This document shows, one piece after another, positions 9,374-18,915 of a stretch of DNA of 64,000 nt. Within the stretch, counting starts at the first letter, position 1, and each line of letters starts with the position of its first letter. Where the stretch lies: positions 1-64,000 of the forward strand of contig NZ_BMDB01000004.1 of assembly GCF_014635565.1 (NCBI RefSeq). The letters are read 5' to 3'. The notes beneath the pieces were generated by a model that was given only the letters and a program-made list of their open reading frames with translations, did no database searches and was not told where the DNA came from. The position numbers and the translations under genes are program-made. This DNA is from Phocicoccus schoeneichii (GTDB lineage Bacteria; Bacillota; Bacilli; Staphylococcales; Salinicoccaceae).

Positions 9374-10345
9374 ATGGATACTGTTACGCATACACTTATG
9401 GGGGGAACGCTCCTCGGACTCGCCACAATAGATCCAAGTGTTGATCCGCTCACATTAGGATTTGGTGCGACAGTCGTAGGTGCTAGTTTAATCCCTGATA
9501 TAGATACTACTTTAAAACTTAAAAATAATGCTGTATACATTAAAAACCATAGAGGTATTACACACTCTATTCCGTTTACTTTTATTATCTGGCCAGTGCT
9601 TCTTGCGACAATCAGTTATTTGTTCTTTGATTTGCCTTTTGTGAATATGTACTTTTGGTCACTCTTAGCAGTGTTTTTACATGTATTTGTAGATATATTT
9701 AACATGTACGGTACCCAGATGATCCGGCCTCTCAGAAACACATGGATACAACTTGGATTCATAAACACCGTTGATATACCAATCATTGTGCTACTATCTA
9801 GTTACCTCATATTGTGGTTCCTAGGACTGGATCCAATTATACTGTTCATTGTTATTTATGGCATCATCTTTATCTATTATATCGTTCGATATGCATATCA
9901 ACAAACATTGAAACGAAAAGTGCGTAATCTACTTCCGCAAGAACATATCATCAGAACGTTTGTTATGCCGACAATCAAATTCTTTGAATGGCGGGTTGCA
10001 CTCGCTACGGACAATTCATTCTATGTCGGACGTGCATTTAAATCACAAGTCGTACTTTATGATGAGTTCAAAAAAACGGAACCACTAAGAGAAGACTTAT
10101 ACGAAATCATTAAATATGACGAAAACTTTAAATCATTTACGTTCTTTTCATCCATCTATAGATATGAAATCAAACATTTAGAGGATCAAACAATAGAAAT
10201 CAGATATACGGATCTTCGATATCTTAAGGACGGACATTATCCATTCGTCTGTATTATGATTGTTGATGAGGCATCTAAAGAAGTTATATCTAGCTTTACA
10301 GGTTGGGTGTTTTCAGAAGATAAACTACAGCAAAAAATAAAGTAG
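9374..10345 (+). CDS. yfhP: YfhP-type membrane-bound metal-dependent hydrolase
   Basis: 323 residues. The N-terminus (MDTVTHTLMGGTLLG) and HRGITHSIPF carry the histidine/aspartate ligands typical of the DUF457/YdjM membrane hydrolase family. Four to five membrane helices are followed by a soluble C-terminal part. It is divergent from mutY, as in Bacillus and Staphylococcus. In B. subtilis YfhP is reported as a regulator of yfhQ (mutY); whether that holds here is unknown. Confidence 0.8.
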   Translation: MDTVTHTLMGGTLLGLATIDPSVDPLTLGFGATVVGASLIPDIDTTLKLKNNAVYIKNHRGITHSIPFTFIIWPVLLATISYLFFDLPFVNMYFWSLLAVFLHVFVDIFNMYGTQMIRPLRNTWIQLGFINTVDIPIIVLLSSYLILWFLGLDPIILFIVIYGIIFIYYIVRYAYQQTLKRKVRNLLPQEHIIRTFVMPTIKFFEWRVALATDNSFYVGRAFKSQVVLYDEFKKTEPLREDLYEIIKYDENFKSFTFFSSIYRYEIKHLEDQTIEIRYTDLRYLKDGHYPFVCIMIVDEASKEVISSFTGWVFSEDKLQQKIK

Positions 10346-10372
10346 TGCACGAGACTCGTGCACTACTTTTTC
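10338..10372. terminator. bidirectional terminator
   Basis: A near-perfect inverted repeat of about 13 bp per arm (10341-10353 with 10355-10367), flanked by A and T runs, between two converging genes. Confidence 0.8.
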
Positions 10373-11109
10373 TATGAAATAAAATCTACTTTTAATTTTT
10401 TGTACCCTACCATAATCCATAAATAAATCAGTAGCATTTCAGATATGAATAATACGTCTTGAAGTAATCTATTGGAACTCCAAGGTATACCAACTGACGA
10501 CATTTCTATGCTCTCAATAACATAATAAAATGGATTTAATAAGAGTATGTTTTGCACGATACTCGGTAAACTAGCTCCTACGTAAAATACAGGAGTCACA
10601 AGTAGTAGAACAACGAGCACAATTATGTTTGCTAAGCGTGTATTCGTATAACGACTGACTTGTATATATAGAATCGTAAATGGAATAATTAAAATAATTC
10701 CTAGTATCGTGTAATAAATGAGTGTTAACAAATGAAGTAAAAACTCTTCCGTTTTTAAACTCACAATCGCACTATATATGATTACAAACAATATAAACAA
10801 GATCGATTGGAAAAAAATCGTCGGTAGCACACGGTAATACATCGGTATATAGTTTACTTTTATAACCGAATCCTTCTTAAAAATTTCATACTGATTCAAA
10901 ATTGTGCTTGAATAGAGCCAACACACTGTAATTACTCCAACCGCTGTATACGTGATTCTCACCATCTCAGTATCATCCATGAACGAACTCAATATAAAAA
11001 GAACAATACCAATCAGTGTATAGATTGCGGTTGGTAACAGTACTTTCTTAAAGTTTCTGCCAGATAAGTTAAACGATTCTCGAATTAAAAATCTTGATTT
11101 TTGATTCAT
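10372..11109 (-). CDS. ABC-2 type permease, TagG-like
   Basis: 245 residues with six predicted membrane segments and the ABC-2/TagG fold; the segment LLLNPFYYVIESI resembles the conserved end of polysaccharide and teichoic-acid exporters. It follows the unusual ATPase-like gene by 10 bases, so the two should form one transporter. Teichoic acid or another cell-wall polymer is a possible substrate by family only; TarG proteins of staphylococci are slightly longer (about 270). Confidence 0.65.
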   Translation of the reverse strand: MNQKSRFLIRESFNLSGRNFKKVLLPTAIYTLIGIVLFILSSFMDDTEMVRITYTAVGVITVCWLYSSTILNQYEIFKKDSVIKVNYIPMYYRVLPTIFFQSILFILFVIIYSAIVSLKTEEFLLHLLTLIYYTILGIILIIPFTILYIQVSRYTNTRLANIIVLVVLLLVTPVFYVGASLPSIVQNILLLNPFYYVIESIEMSSVGIPWSSNRLLQDVLFISEMLLIYLWIMVGYKKLKVDFIS

Positions 11110-11119
11110 ATACGCTCTC

Positions 11120-12619
11120 CTATCTGCTCAAGAATAGCCAGTTATTTGATTCTTTATCATAAATTACAAAGCCATTCTCGCTTCTAAATATTTTAAATGC
11201 TTCATCATCTTGTATATCCAAAGCTTTAATTATTTCTTGTTGATCAGACCCTGAAGTCACTAATCCAATTACAGTGCCGTTTTCTACGAGATAGGTGATA
11301 TCGATACCATCGACCTTCACTCGATATTTCGACTCTTCTATAAGAGTCATATTATCTTTCGCAACACTCACATTTTTATTTAAATAATGAGAGTAGAACA
11401 TGTAGTTATAGAGATATGTGTCACTCGTATATTGTCTAATTGTATCGTCTTGGACTGACTCATACATCGATGCTGGATTGAAATATAACACATCACTCGA
11501 TGATACTTTTACTTCTGTATCATTGATAGAAGCTGTCATCGTATCCCCTTGGTCACTCGTAATTCGAATTAGACTATATTTTGGAATTTCTTGTCCTGCA
11601 GCTGAAAGCGAATCACTAATAACAAAGCCATATCTCAGTCTTGTATTCACTTCTTCCGTATTGTCGGTAAGTGTTTCCTCAGTGAACGGTGTTTGTTCTT
11701 TAGAAAACTGAATATCCATAAATATTAAAGTTGCTGATAAAAGTATCGTAAACACAAGAATGAATGAGATAATCACGCGTTGGATATTAATTTTATCTAA
11801 CACAGATTCATATTTCTTCTGACGTCGCTGTAAATTATGCTTGAACTGCGCACTCTCATACATGCGCTCTTTCCACTCGAGGTCAAACAACGCTTCTTCG
11901 TCTAAACTTTTCAGCTGACTGCGTTTTTTTAAGTACTCGTTGTAAACTTCGAATCCTTTTTTTACAGTTCCCTCAAATCTCATCTGACCATACGATAGCC
12001 AGATAAAGTGATTCGCTAAAAGTTCAATTGGTTCAAAACTTGATTCCAATAAATATACGCCACGATTTTTTGCTTCATGTGTATTCACAACTTCTTTAAA
12101 ACGTAAAAAAGATTTTTCATTTAAATATCTATAAAAGTTGTTGTAAAGGGTAATATCTGCACTAATTTCAGCAGATATTTCAAGCAAGATCACCGCTATA
12201 TCTTGTCTAGACAGATTTTTTAAAGGTTTCTCCCAGTGGTTAAAAATTACTGGGTGCCGATTTAATTTCTCGAGACTTTTCTTAAGTGCCGCTTCAGTCA
12301 TGTATTCTTCTAATATTTCAGTGATAAACACATGCACTAAATGATCATTCAGGATATGGTCTTCAACATCTAGGCTTAAAAAAGTATCTTTATATCTAAT
12401 TCTTCCGCTATCTGGCTGAATTAACCCAACTAGAATATCCTTTAAAAATTTTAATGTTTCATAATCTCCTAAAATTCCAAGGACTTCTCCACGATATAAT
12501 GTTGTAGATACATTTTTTAGGACGATATGAGTAGGAGTATTTAGAATTCGGTCTTTTAATTTCTCTGGCTCTTTATGATATACAACATCGGTCGCTCTAT
12601 GAAGCACAATTTCTTGCAT
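11120..12619 (-). CDS. TagH-like ABC ATPase homologue with degenerate motifs and extracellular C-terminal domain
   Basis: 499 residues, the composite layout of long TagH proteins: ABC ATPase-like part (about 1-230), basic coiled linker, one membrane helix (about 283-303), then an outside domain of about 190 residues. The nucleotide-binding motifs are strongly altered. Where Walker A should be there is GILGDYETLKFLKD, without the GK[ST] core; the signature region reads LKNLSRQDIAV and the Walker B region lacks a clear DE pair. It may not hydrolyse ATP. It overlaps yfhH by one base, and the permease follows directly. Confidence 0.62.
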   Translation of the reverse strand: MQEIVLHRATDVVYHKEPEKLKDRILNTPTHIVLKNVSTTLYRGEVLGILGDYETLKFLKDILVGLIQPDSGRIRYKDTFLSLDVEDHILNDHLVHVFITEILEEYMTEAALKKSLEKLNRHPVIFNHWEKPLKNLSRQDIAVILLEISAEISADITLYNNFYRYLNEKSFLRFKEVVNTHEAKNRGVYLLESSFEPIELLANHFIWLSYGQMRFEGTVKKGFEVYNEYLKKRSQLKSLDEEALFDLEWKERMYESAQFKHNLQRRQKKYESVLDKINIQRVIISFILVFTILLSATLIFMDIQFSKEQTPFTEETLTDNTEEVNTRLRYGFVISDSLSAAGQEIPKYSLIRITSDQGDTMTASINDTEVKVSSSDVLYFNPASMYESVQDDTIRQYTSDTYLYNYMFYSHYLNKNVSVAKDNMTLIEESKYRVKVDGIDITYLVENGTVIGLVTSGSDQQEIIKALDIQDDEAFKIFRSENGFVIYDKESNNWLFLSR

Positions 12620-12948
12620 TATTTTTTCCTTTTATTGAGTTGAAGCATAGAAACAGGGATTGCCTCTTCGTGGTGATCGCCACCGATGAAAAAGCCCCAA
12701 GCAAATACACCTTTTAAGTAATCTACTTTGAAATAAAGATCTTCATTAGAAATTACTTTATAGATTTTGCCCTTTTCGATTTGAGAAAGATCTACTAAAT
12801 AGCACTCAGCGATTAGCGCTTGGCGCTCTAGTACTCTATATTCATTCTCTATACCCATCATTTCAGCTTTTCTCATCTTTTCTCGTGTTTCAGCAATATA
12901 TCTTTCTATTTCAACTCTCGTCATCTGACCAAATGAAATCATCTTCAA
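12619..12948 (-). CDS. yfhH: YfhH family protein (DUF1811)
   Basis: 109 residues, the usual size for YfhH, a small soluble protein of unknown function that is nearly always next to recX in Bacillales. The N-terminal half is helical and charged and the C-terminal half is beta-rich with VDYLKGVFAWGFFIGG. Its start lies inside the end of recX (38-base overlap), indicating coupled translation. A later start at a methionine eight codons downstream is possible. Confidence 0.78.
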   Translation of the reverse strand: MKMISFGQMTRVEIERYIAETREKMRKAEMMGIENEYRVLERQALIAECYLVDLSQIEKGKIYKVISNEDLYFKVDYLKGVFAWGFFIGGDHHEEAIPVSMLQLNKRKK

Positions 12949-13705
12949 TACTTCCTATTCTTTCATCTATTTGTGAATATGAATATCCTCGCCCTAGAAG
13001 ACTCCTAATCACTCTATTTTTTAAATCAAACCCACGATATTTTCTCGCGTGTTTATTATAATATTTTTCAAAATCTTTCTCAAAAAATTCTGCATCATCA
13101 AGCTCTACTTCTGATGGTATCATTGAGAGAAATTCTCCTGTGTACCCCTTCGTCATCAGTCGTTCTGAGAGCTTTTGTTTAAATAAATTTTTTGAGCCTT
13201 TATATCGTTTTAATTCCTTATCTCGAATCTTGATGAGTCGCTCAGGTTCGATACTTTCTTTAAATGCTTCAACTGCATCATCAATAATTGTTTTAGAGAC
13301 TCTCTTTTTTTCGAGTTCTCTCTTTAGAAGTAATGGACCTTTGTCTGTCGTGTTGAGCATCGTATTCTTGAGTGCTTCTGCATATATATTATCATTGATA
13401 TAGTTTTCATTTATGAGTCGCTCTATTGCGTGAGCAATTACTTCATCGGTAAAATCTTCACTTAAATACGTGTAAATTTCATATTCTGAGCGCAACTTAA
13501 AACTGATATAATGGATGGCTTTGATGTAAGCTCTGTCAAAGTCTAGCGTAGACTTTATTTGTTCAAACTCCTCATCAGTTAACTCTTTGCTATTATACAG
13601 CATGTGTTTGATGAGTCCTTCTTCATGAACTCGCAAATGCGCCCCATTATCAAACTCGACTCTAAAGAAATTATTTTTTAAAGCAACAAGTTTAGTTACT
13701 TTCAT
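12911..13705 (-). CDS. recX: recombination regulator RecX
   Basis: 264 residues, close to the 270 or so of staphylococcal RecX and longer than the enterobacterial form. Shows repeated three-helix RecX motifs, for example RLINENYINDNIYAEAL and RSLLGRGYSYSQIDERI. RecX binds RecA filaments and limits their activity. recA itself is not near. It sits between a thioesterase gene and yfhH, in the order seen in related genomes. Confidence 0.85.
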   Translation of the reverse strand: MKVTKLVALKNNFFRVEFDNGAHLRVHEEGLIKHMLYNSKELTDEEFEQIKSTLDFDRAYIKAIHYISFKLRSEYEIYTYLSEDFTDEVIAHAIERLINENYINDNIYAEALKNTMLNTTDKGPLLLKRELEKKRVSKTIIDDAVEAFKESIEPERLIKIRDKELKRYKGSKNLFKQKLSERLMTKGYTGEFLSMIPSEVELDDAEFFEKDFEKYYNKHARKYRGFDLKNRVIRSLLGRGYSYSQIDERIGSIEDDFIWSDDES

Positions 13706-13713
13706 GAAATCAC

Positions 13714-14229
13714 CTAATATAAATCTTTCGCGATGTACTCCGAAAGTTCTTTTGTATGTTCTAAACGGGCTTTTCTTCTTTCAACACGAATGTTGGCGCT
13801 ATCAATTAAGAATTGAAGTGCTTCTGAGTCACATTCAATTCCAGGTACTGGTTTTGATTTCCCGTTATCGTCTAATGCAACAAAAGTAATGAAGCAGAAA
13901 CCTGTTAACACAGGGCTCGAGTCTTCAGTCAAGCTTTCTTTAGAAACTTTAACCATGACTTCCATAGATGAACGTCCAGTTCCAGTGATTACTGATTCTA
14001 AAATAACTACTTCACCTACATCGATTGGCGCTAAAAAATCCATTGAGTCAATCGATGCTGTTACAACATTTGAACGACAATGGCGACGTGCTGTGATTGC
14101 TGCAACATCGTCTATGTATGCAAGTAGTTTACCACCAAAAATTGTATTGTAGCTGTTTGTATCTTGTGGGAATACAATTGCACTTTTAACAGTGTAAGAC
14201 TCTGACATTTTTTTGATCATATTTTCCAC
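13714..14229 (-). CDS. acyl-CoA thioesterase (hotdog fold, YkhA-like)
   Basis: 171 residues. A single hotdog domain with the family features FPQDTNSYNTIFGGKLLAYID (the N and GG region of the acyl-CoA pocket) and ASIDSMDFLAPID. Such hexameric enzymes hydrolyse medium- to long-chain acyl-CoA esters. An alternative start at the methionine six codons in is possible. A terminator separates it from the small gene upstream. Confidence 0.85.
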   Translation of the reverse strand: MENMIKKMSESYTVKSAIVFPQDTNSYNTIFGGKLLAYIDDVAAITARRHCRSNVVTASIDSMDFLAPIDVGEVVILESVITGTGRSSMEVMVKVSKESLTEDSSPVLTGFCFITFVALDDNGKSKPVPGIECDSEALQFLIDSANIRVERRKARLEHTKELSEYIAKDLY

Positions 14230-14246
14230 CTATTCCTAAAATAATT

Positions 14247-14275
14247 GAAAAAAAGAGGAGAACGTGTCTCCTCTC
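14247..14275 (-). terminator. terminator after the 57-residue membrane protein gene
   Basis: Stem GAGGAGA/TCTCCTC (14255-14261 with 14267-14273), followed on the minus strand by a run of seven T. It lies between the small gene's stop and the thioesterase start. Confidence 0.75.
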
Positions 14276-14279
14276 CTGA

Positions 14280-14453
14280 TTAAATCTCTCTATCTAATGC
14301 TTCTTGTTTTGTATCCACTGTAATTGCATCTTGGCTGTGGAATGCTTTTGATAAGAAGTAGAATAGCACTCCTGAAAATCCTAAGATTGCAAACATGAAC
14401 GACAATAGAACGAGTGTGCTCATTCCGTATCCGAAAAATCCAAATGATTCCAT
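14280..14453 (-). CDS. small single-span membrane protein, 57 residues
   Basis: A short frame starting MESFGFFGYGMSTLV and ending EALDREI. One hydrophobic segment (about residues 9-36) is followed by a charged tail. A strong GGGGGAT ribosome site lies seven to ten bases before the ATG and a terminator sits just after the stop, so it looks like an independent gene. I do not recognise the family. The overlapping longer frame in the same place is a shadow. Confidence 0.6.
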   Translation of the reverse strand: MESFGFFGYGMSTLVLLSFMFAILGFSGVLFYFLSKAFHSQDAITVDTKQEALDREI

Positions 14454-14526
14454 TTCGGGATCCCCCTATACTCATATATACTTACATTTATTTTAACACA
14501 ATTTTGTCACAATATACATGTGTTTT

Positions 14527-15756
14527 TTAAATTGCCCAATCTCCTTTTTTGAAGATCGCAGTTTCAGTTCCATCTTTCTCGATTCCAGTGATATCTAAGT
14601 CCGCACTACCAATCATGAAGTCAACATGTGTAATTGAATCGTTAATGCCTTCTTGTTCTAGCTCTTCACGTGACATTTCTTTTCCACCATCAACGCTGAA
14701 TGCATATCCAGAACCAAGCGCAATATGGCATGATGCATTTTCATCGTACAATGTGTTGTAGAATAAAGTACCAGTATTAGAGATAGGTGAATCATCTGGT
14801 ACGAGTGCTACTTCACCTAAGAAACGTGCACCCTCATCTGTTTCTAGAATATTTTCTAAGATTTCATATCCAACACCCGCTTCAAAATCAACGACTTTAC
14901 CCTCTTTGAATGTAAGTTTAAAGTCATCGATGATGTTACCACCGTATGATAAAGGTAGAGTATTTGAAACATATCCATTCACACCTGTTTTCTTAGGCGC
15001 AGTAAATACTTCTTCTGTAGGCATGTTTGCCATGAAGTCTCGTCCATCGCTATCTTTACTAGATGCACCTGCCCATAGATGTTTCTCTGGTAGTTCGATT
15101 GTTAAATCAGTACCTGGTGATACGAATCTAAGTGCATGGAACTTTTTACCGTTTAAGAAATCTACTTTTTCGTGTAAGTTTTTATCATGTTGTAACCATG
15201 CTTCTACAGGATTCTCTTGGTCTGCACGGACTGTGTAAAGAATTAAATCAAGTAATTTTTCAACTGCTTCGTTTTCATCTAAATCTGGGTAAACCAGTTT
15301 TGCCCACTCAGGTGATGGATAACCTGCTACACACCATGAATGATAGTCAGACTGTGAGCGTGCTGAAAATTCTTTTAATGCTGTACCTGTCGCAATTTGC
15401 ATTTTTCTAAGCTTCATCGGGTCAATCCCTTTTAATAGTTCAGGTGAACTTGAAATTAAGCTTAAGAAACCTGCTTTCTCATTGCTGTAGTGCATTCTCT
15501 CTTCAACGATCCAGTCATGAACAGTTGCGAGTTCATCTTCACTACGATTCAGAACGTTTAGTCGTTGAATTTTATCGTCAGATAGATTTACTTTAACTTC
15601 AGCAGCACCACGGTCATAAGCCACTTCAACGACTTTTCTAACAAGTGGTAATGCGTCAGTAGTTGCATTGATAAACATACGCTTACCTTCATGGATGTTT
15701 AAACCTACATCTACTAATAACTCAGCATAATTTTGTAATTTTTGATTTAATTCCAT
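14527..15756 (-). CDS. ampS: M29-family aminopeptidase AmpS
   Basis: 409 residues, the expected size for the thermophilic (AmpS/AmpT) M29 metallo-aminopeptidases. The N-terminal region has NATTDALPLVRKVVEVAYDRGA, and the C-terminal catalytic part keeps the metal-ligand blocks: FEAGVGYEIL, the LGEVALVPDDSP segment, ENASCHIALGSGYAF and THVDFMIGSADLDI. The enzyme releases N-terminal amino acids from peptides. It is followed on the same strand by a large gap and a terminator-bounded small gene; a UPF0435 gene lies just upstream and is probably co-transcribed. Confidence 0.88.
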   Translation of the reverse strand: MELNQKLQNYAELLVDVGLNIHEGKRMFINATTDALPLVRKVVEVAYDRGAAEVKVNLSDDKIQRLNVLNRSEDELATVHDWIVEERMHYSNEKAGFLSLISSSPELLKGIDPMKLRKMQIATGTALKEFSARSQSDYHSWCVAGYPSPEWAKLVYPDLDENEAVEKLLDLILYTVRADQENPVEAWLQHDKNLHEKVDFLNGKKFHALRFVSPGTDLTIELPEKHLWAGASSKDSDGRDFMANMPTEEVFTAPKKTGVNGYVSNTLPLSYGGNIIDDFKLTFKEGKVVDFEAGVGYEILENILETDEGARFLGEVALVPDDSPISNTGTLFYNTLYDENASCHIALGSGYAFSVDGGKEMSREELEQEGINDSITHVDFMIGSADLDITGIEKDGTETAIFKKGDWAI

Positions 15757-15771
15757 ACTTACACCCCTTAA

Positions 15772-15969
15772 TTAATTTCGTAAATTTTTAAGTTCATCTA
15801 AAATCATCGTTGTCTCTTGCGGTGAAAAATTATCACGGCTCGAAACGAACTCATGTATCTCTTTTATATTATCATAATTATCTTCGTTAAAATCTTTAGC
15901 TTTTAAAAGCCCTTTATTCACGACATTCAGATTTTCTTCAATCTCTTCTAACATTTGACTTATTTCCAT
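15772..15969 (-). CDS. UPF0435 (YfkK/DUF1128) protein
   Basis: 65 residues, soluble, acidic and helical, with NYDNIKEIHEFVSSRDNFSPQE, the conserved core of UPF0435 proteins of Bacillales. Function is unknown. It ends 15 bases before ampS and starts with AGGAGGGG at good spacing. Confidence 0.78.
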   Translation of the reverse strand: MEISQMLEEIEENLNVVNKGLLKAKDFNEDNYDNIKEIHEFVSSRDNFSPQETTMILDELKNLRN

Positions 15970-16112
15970 TTTACCCCTCCTACCACTTCACATGAGTTCA
16001 TTTTAACAAAATTAACGTTAATGTACGAAATAATATTGGTTTTTAGTTTAAAAGCAAGCTAAAATGGATATATCTAAGGTAGATTAGTAATAATTTTGAG
16101 GAGTAGATAAGA

Positions 16113-16433
16113 ATGAAAAACAAATTAATACCAGCAGTTCTACTTGGTGCCTTAGTCGGCGGACTAGTGAGCCTAGTTGATAAATCGACAAGAGATAATG
16201 TTGTTTCTGGTTCTAAGAAAGTCGTATCTTTCGCAAAGAATCCAGATGAGTTAAAGAACCAATTCTCTAGCGCGTCAAACGAACCATCTAAGTTTGAACA
16301 AATTAAAGAAGAAGTATTATTCTGGAAAGATACAATCGAAGAGATTCGTAGAAACAACCCAGAGCTCGAGCAATCAATTATTGATGCTAAAGATACATTC
16401 ATGAAATATAGAGAGCAAAAACACTTAAACTAG
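16113..16433 (+). CDS. YtxH-like protein
   Basis: 106 residues with one N-terminal hydrophobic segment (about 5-22, glycine-rich LLGALVGGLVSL) followed by a long charged amphipathic helix. This is the layout of YtxH/general-stress small membrane proteins. It has GAGGAG eight bases before the start and its own terminator. Function is unknown. Confidence 0.65.
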   Translation: MKNKLIPAVLLGALVGGLVSLVDKSTRDNVVSGSKKVVSFAKNPDELKNQFSSASNEPSKFEQIKEEVLFWKDTIEEIRRNNPELEQSIIDAKDTFMKYREQKHLN

Positions 16434-16436
16434 AAA

Positions 16437-16465
16437 TAAGGGCGTATCGTTACGCCCTTTTCTTT
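16437..16465 (+). terminator. terminator after YtxH-like gene
   Basis: Stem AAGGGCGTA/TACGCCCTT with a TCGT loop, followed by TTTTCTTT on the plus strand. Confidence 0.8.
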
Positions 16466-16484
16466 GTATATAGGAGGGAAAACA

Positions 16485-17504
16485 ATGTCATATGAAGATA
16501 ACGAGAAATATTTAGAAAAAATTAAAGAGAAAACTGAAGAGATGAAAAAGGAAAGAAAAAAAGATGATACATTCGTCGATTATGTAGAATTTAAATCGAT
16601 TCCTAATAAGAAAAATTCAACCTTTTATTTATCTCAAGTAAACCGCCCGGTTGCTTTAAAAGATGATGCAGGATTTTTAGGGAAACTGATGTTTAGGTTC
16701 TCAAAAGATAATACGACAGGGATGGCTGCACAGCTTGCTTATTATTTCTTACTCGCAATCTTCCCTGCCCTAATTTTCTTATTATCAATCGTCCCAATGT
16801 TTAACGTGGATGCAGATAGTCTAACGAACATGATCAATCAATACGCTCCAGAACAGATTTCTGGCCTGCTTGAAGGAATTTTAAATGAAGTAATGAATAC
16901 AAAATCCGGTGGGCTTTTCTCAATAGGTTTAATTTTAACTTTATGGTCCGCATCTAACGGGATGAACCAATTGATGAACGCATTTAACGTTGCATATGAT
17001 ATTGAAGACACAAGAAACCCAATCCTAGCAAGATTTTTATCAGTTATATTTACATTACTACTTGCGTTAGCTGTCGTTGGTACATTCGTATTTACAATTT
17101 TAGGTGACCAAATTGGTAAATTTATGTTTGGGTTCGTTGGTCTAGACAATGAATTCCAATGGATTTGGAATCTCGTACGTACAGTATTACCTTTAATCTT
17201 AGTATTCGTCGTTTTTTTACTTGTTTACACATTGGCACCAAGTATAAAAGTTAAGCTAAAATCAGTGATTCCAGGGACATTGTTTTCAACAGTGATGTTC
17301 TTATTAATATCAGCTGGATTTGGGTTCTATGTATCGAACTTTAGTAACTACACTGCAACTTATGGTAGTATTGCAGGGGTAATTATTTTAATTTTTTGGT
17401 TGTATATAACGTCAATCGTACTGATTCTTGGTGCACAGATTAACTCACTTATACACAAAAAAATTGTTGCAAAAAATCCAGATCGGAAGGTATACAACGT
17501 ATGA
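16485..17504 (+). CDS. YihY/UPF0761 family membrane protein
   Basis: 339 residues. A charged N-terminal tail of about 75 residues precedes six membrane helices, with the family segments AAQLAYYFLLAIFPALIFLL and LWSASNGMNQLMNAFNVAYD. The family was once named as ribonuclease BN in error; its role is unsettled, possibly a flippase or transporter. The ATG at 16485 follows AGGAGGG by six bases; an upstream TTG in the terminator tail is not a credible start. It overlaps the next gene by ATGA. Confidence 0.82.
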   Translation: MSYEDNEKYLEKIKEKTEEMKKERKKDDTFVDYVEFKSIPNKKNSTFYLSQVNRPVALKDDAGFLGKLMFRFSKDNTTGMAAQLAYYFLLAIFPALIFLLSIVPMFNVDADSLTNMINQYAPEQISGLLEGILNEVMNTKSGGLFSIGLILTLWSASNGMNQLMNAFNVAYDIEDTRNPILARFLSVIFTLLLALAVVGTFVFTILGDQIGKFMFGFVGLDNEFQWIWNLVRTVLPLILVFVVFLLVYTLAPSIKVKLKSVIPGTLFSTVMFLLISAGFGFYVSNFSNYTATYGSIAGVIILIFWLYITSIVLILGAQINSLIHKKIVAKNPDRKVYNV

Positions 17505-18064
17505 CATTATTAGAAGAACTTCTTGATTTTAATTCTAAATTTGTCGAAGAGGAAAAATATCTAGAATATAGGACAACAAGTACTCCAGATAAAAAACTAC
17601 TTATTGTCTCATGTATGGATACACGCTTAACAGAGCTATCTCTAAAAGCATTAGGTTTAAAAAACGGAGACATCAAACAAGTTAAAAATGCTGGCGCAGT
17701 AATTTCACATCCATATGGTAGTACAATGCGGAGCATTTTAGTTGGTGTCTATCAGTTAAACGTAGACGAAGTCATTATCATGGGTCATTATGATTGTGGA
17801 TTTGGAGCACTTAAACCAGAGCCAATTGTTCAAGCAATGCAAGATAGAGGCATCAACAAGAGTGTTTTCGAGACATTAGAACATTCAGGCATTGAAGTTT
17901 ATAGCTGGCTTAAAGGGTTTGACAGTGTTGAAGAAAGTGTTCTTGAAGGCGTCAAAAATATTAAAAATCATCCACTCATGGACGATAGCGTCCCTATTCA
18001 TGGTTTAGTAATGAATCCTGAAACTGGAAAAGTAGACTTAATCGTTAATGGGTATGAATACTAG
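17501..18064 (+). CDS. beta-class carbonic anhydrase
   Basis: 187 residues. Zinc ligands of the beta class are visible: CMDTR (C-x-D-x-R) near residue 39 and GHYDCG (H-x2-C) near residue 97, with NAGA between them. It interconverts CO2 and bicarbonate and resembles the short B. subtilis YvdA/YtiB type. It is translationally coupled to the YihY gene through a 4-base overlap. Confidence 0.85.
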   Translation: MTLLEELLDFNSKFVEEEKYLEYRTTSTPDKKLLIVSCMDTRLTELSLKALGLKNGDIKQVKNAGAVISHPYGSTMRSILVGVYQLNVDEVIIMGHYDCGFGALKPEPIVQAMQDRGINKSVFETLEHSGIEVYSWLKGFDSVEESVLEGVKNIKNHPLMDDSVPIHGLVMNPETGKVDLIVNGYEY

Positions 18065-18078
18065 AATATATCTAAATA

Positions 18079-18108
18079 AAAAAAGTTCGCACATGAGTGC
18101 GAACTTTT

Positions 18109-18110
<2 letters not shown>
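18079..18110. terminator. bidirectional terminator
   Basis: Stem AAAAAAGTTCGCAC paired with GTGCGAACTTTTTT around ATGA, between the converging carbonic anhydrase and map genes. Confidence 0.85.
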
Positions 18111-18864
<754 letters not shown>

Positions 18865-18915
18865 TTAACCCTTCTTTATAAAAAATTCTTTTAATAGTAT
18901 ATCACTCATTATACA

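Noticed and set aside
14290-14475. 61-codon frame starting MSIGGSRNGIIW on the minus strand
   Set aside because: It overlaps a better 57-residue membrane protein frame in another phase, which has the ribosome site, membrane span and terminator.
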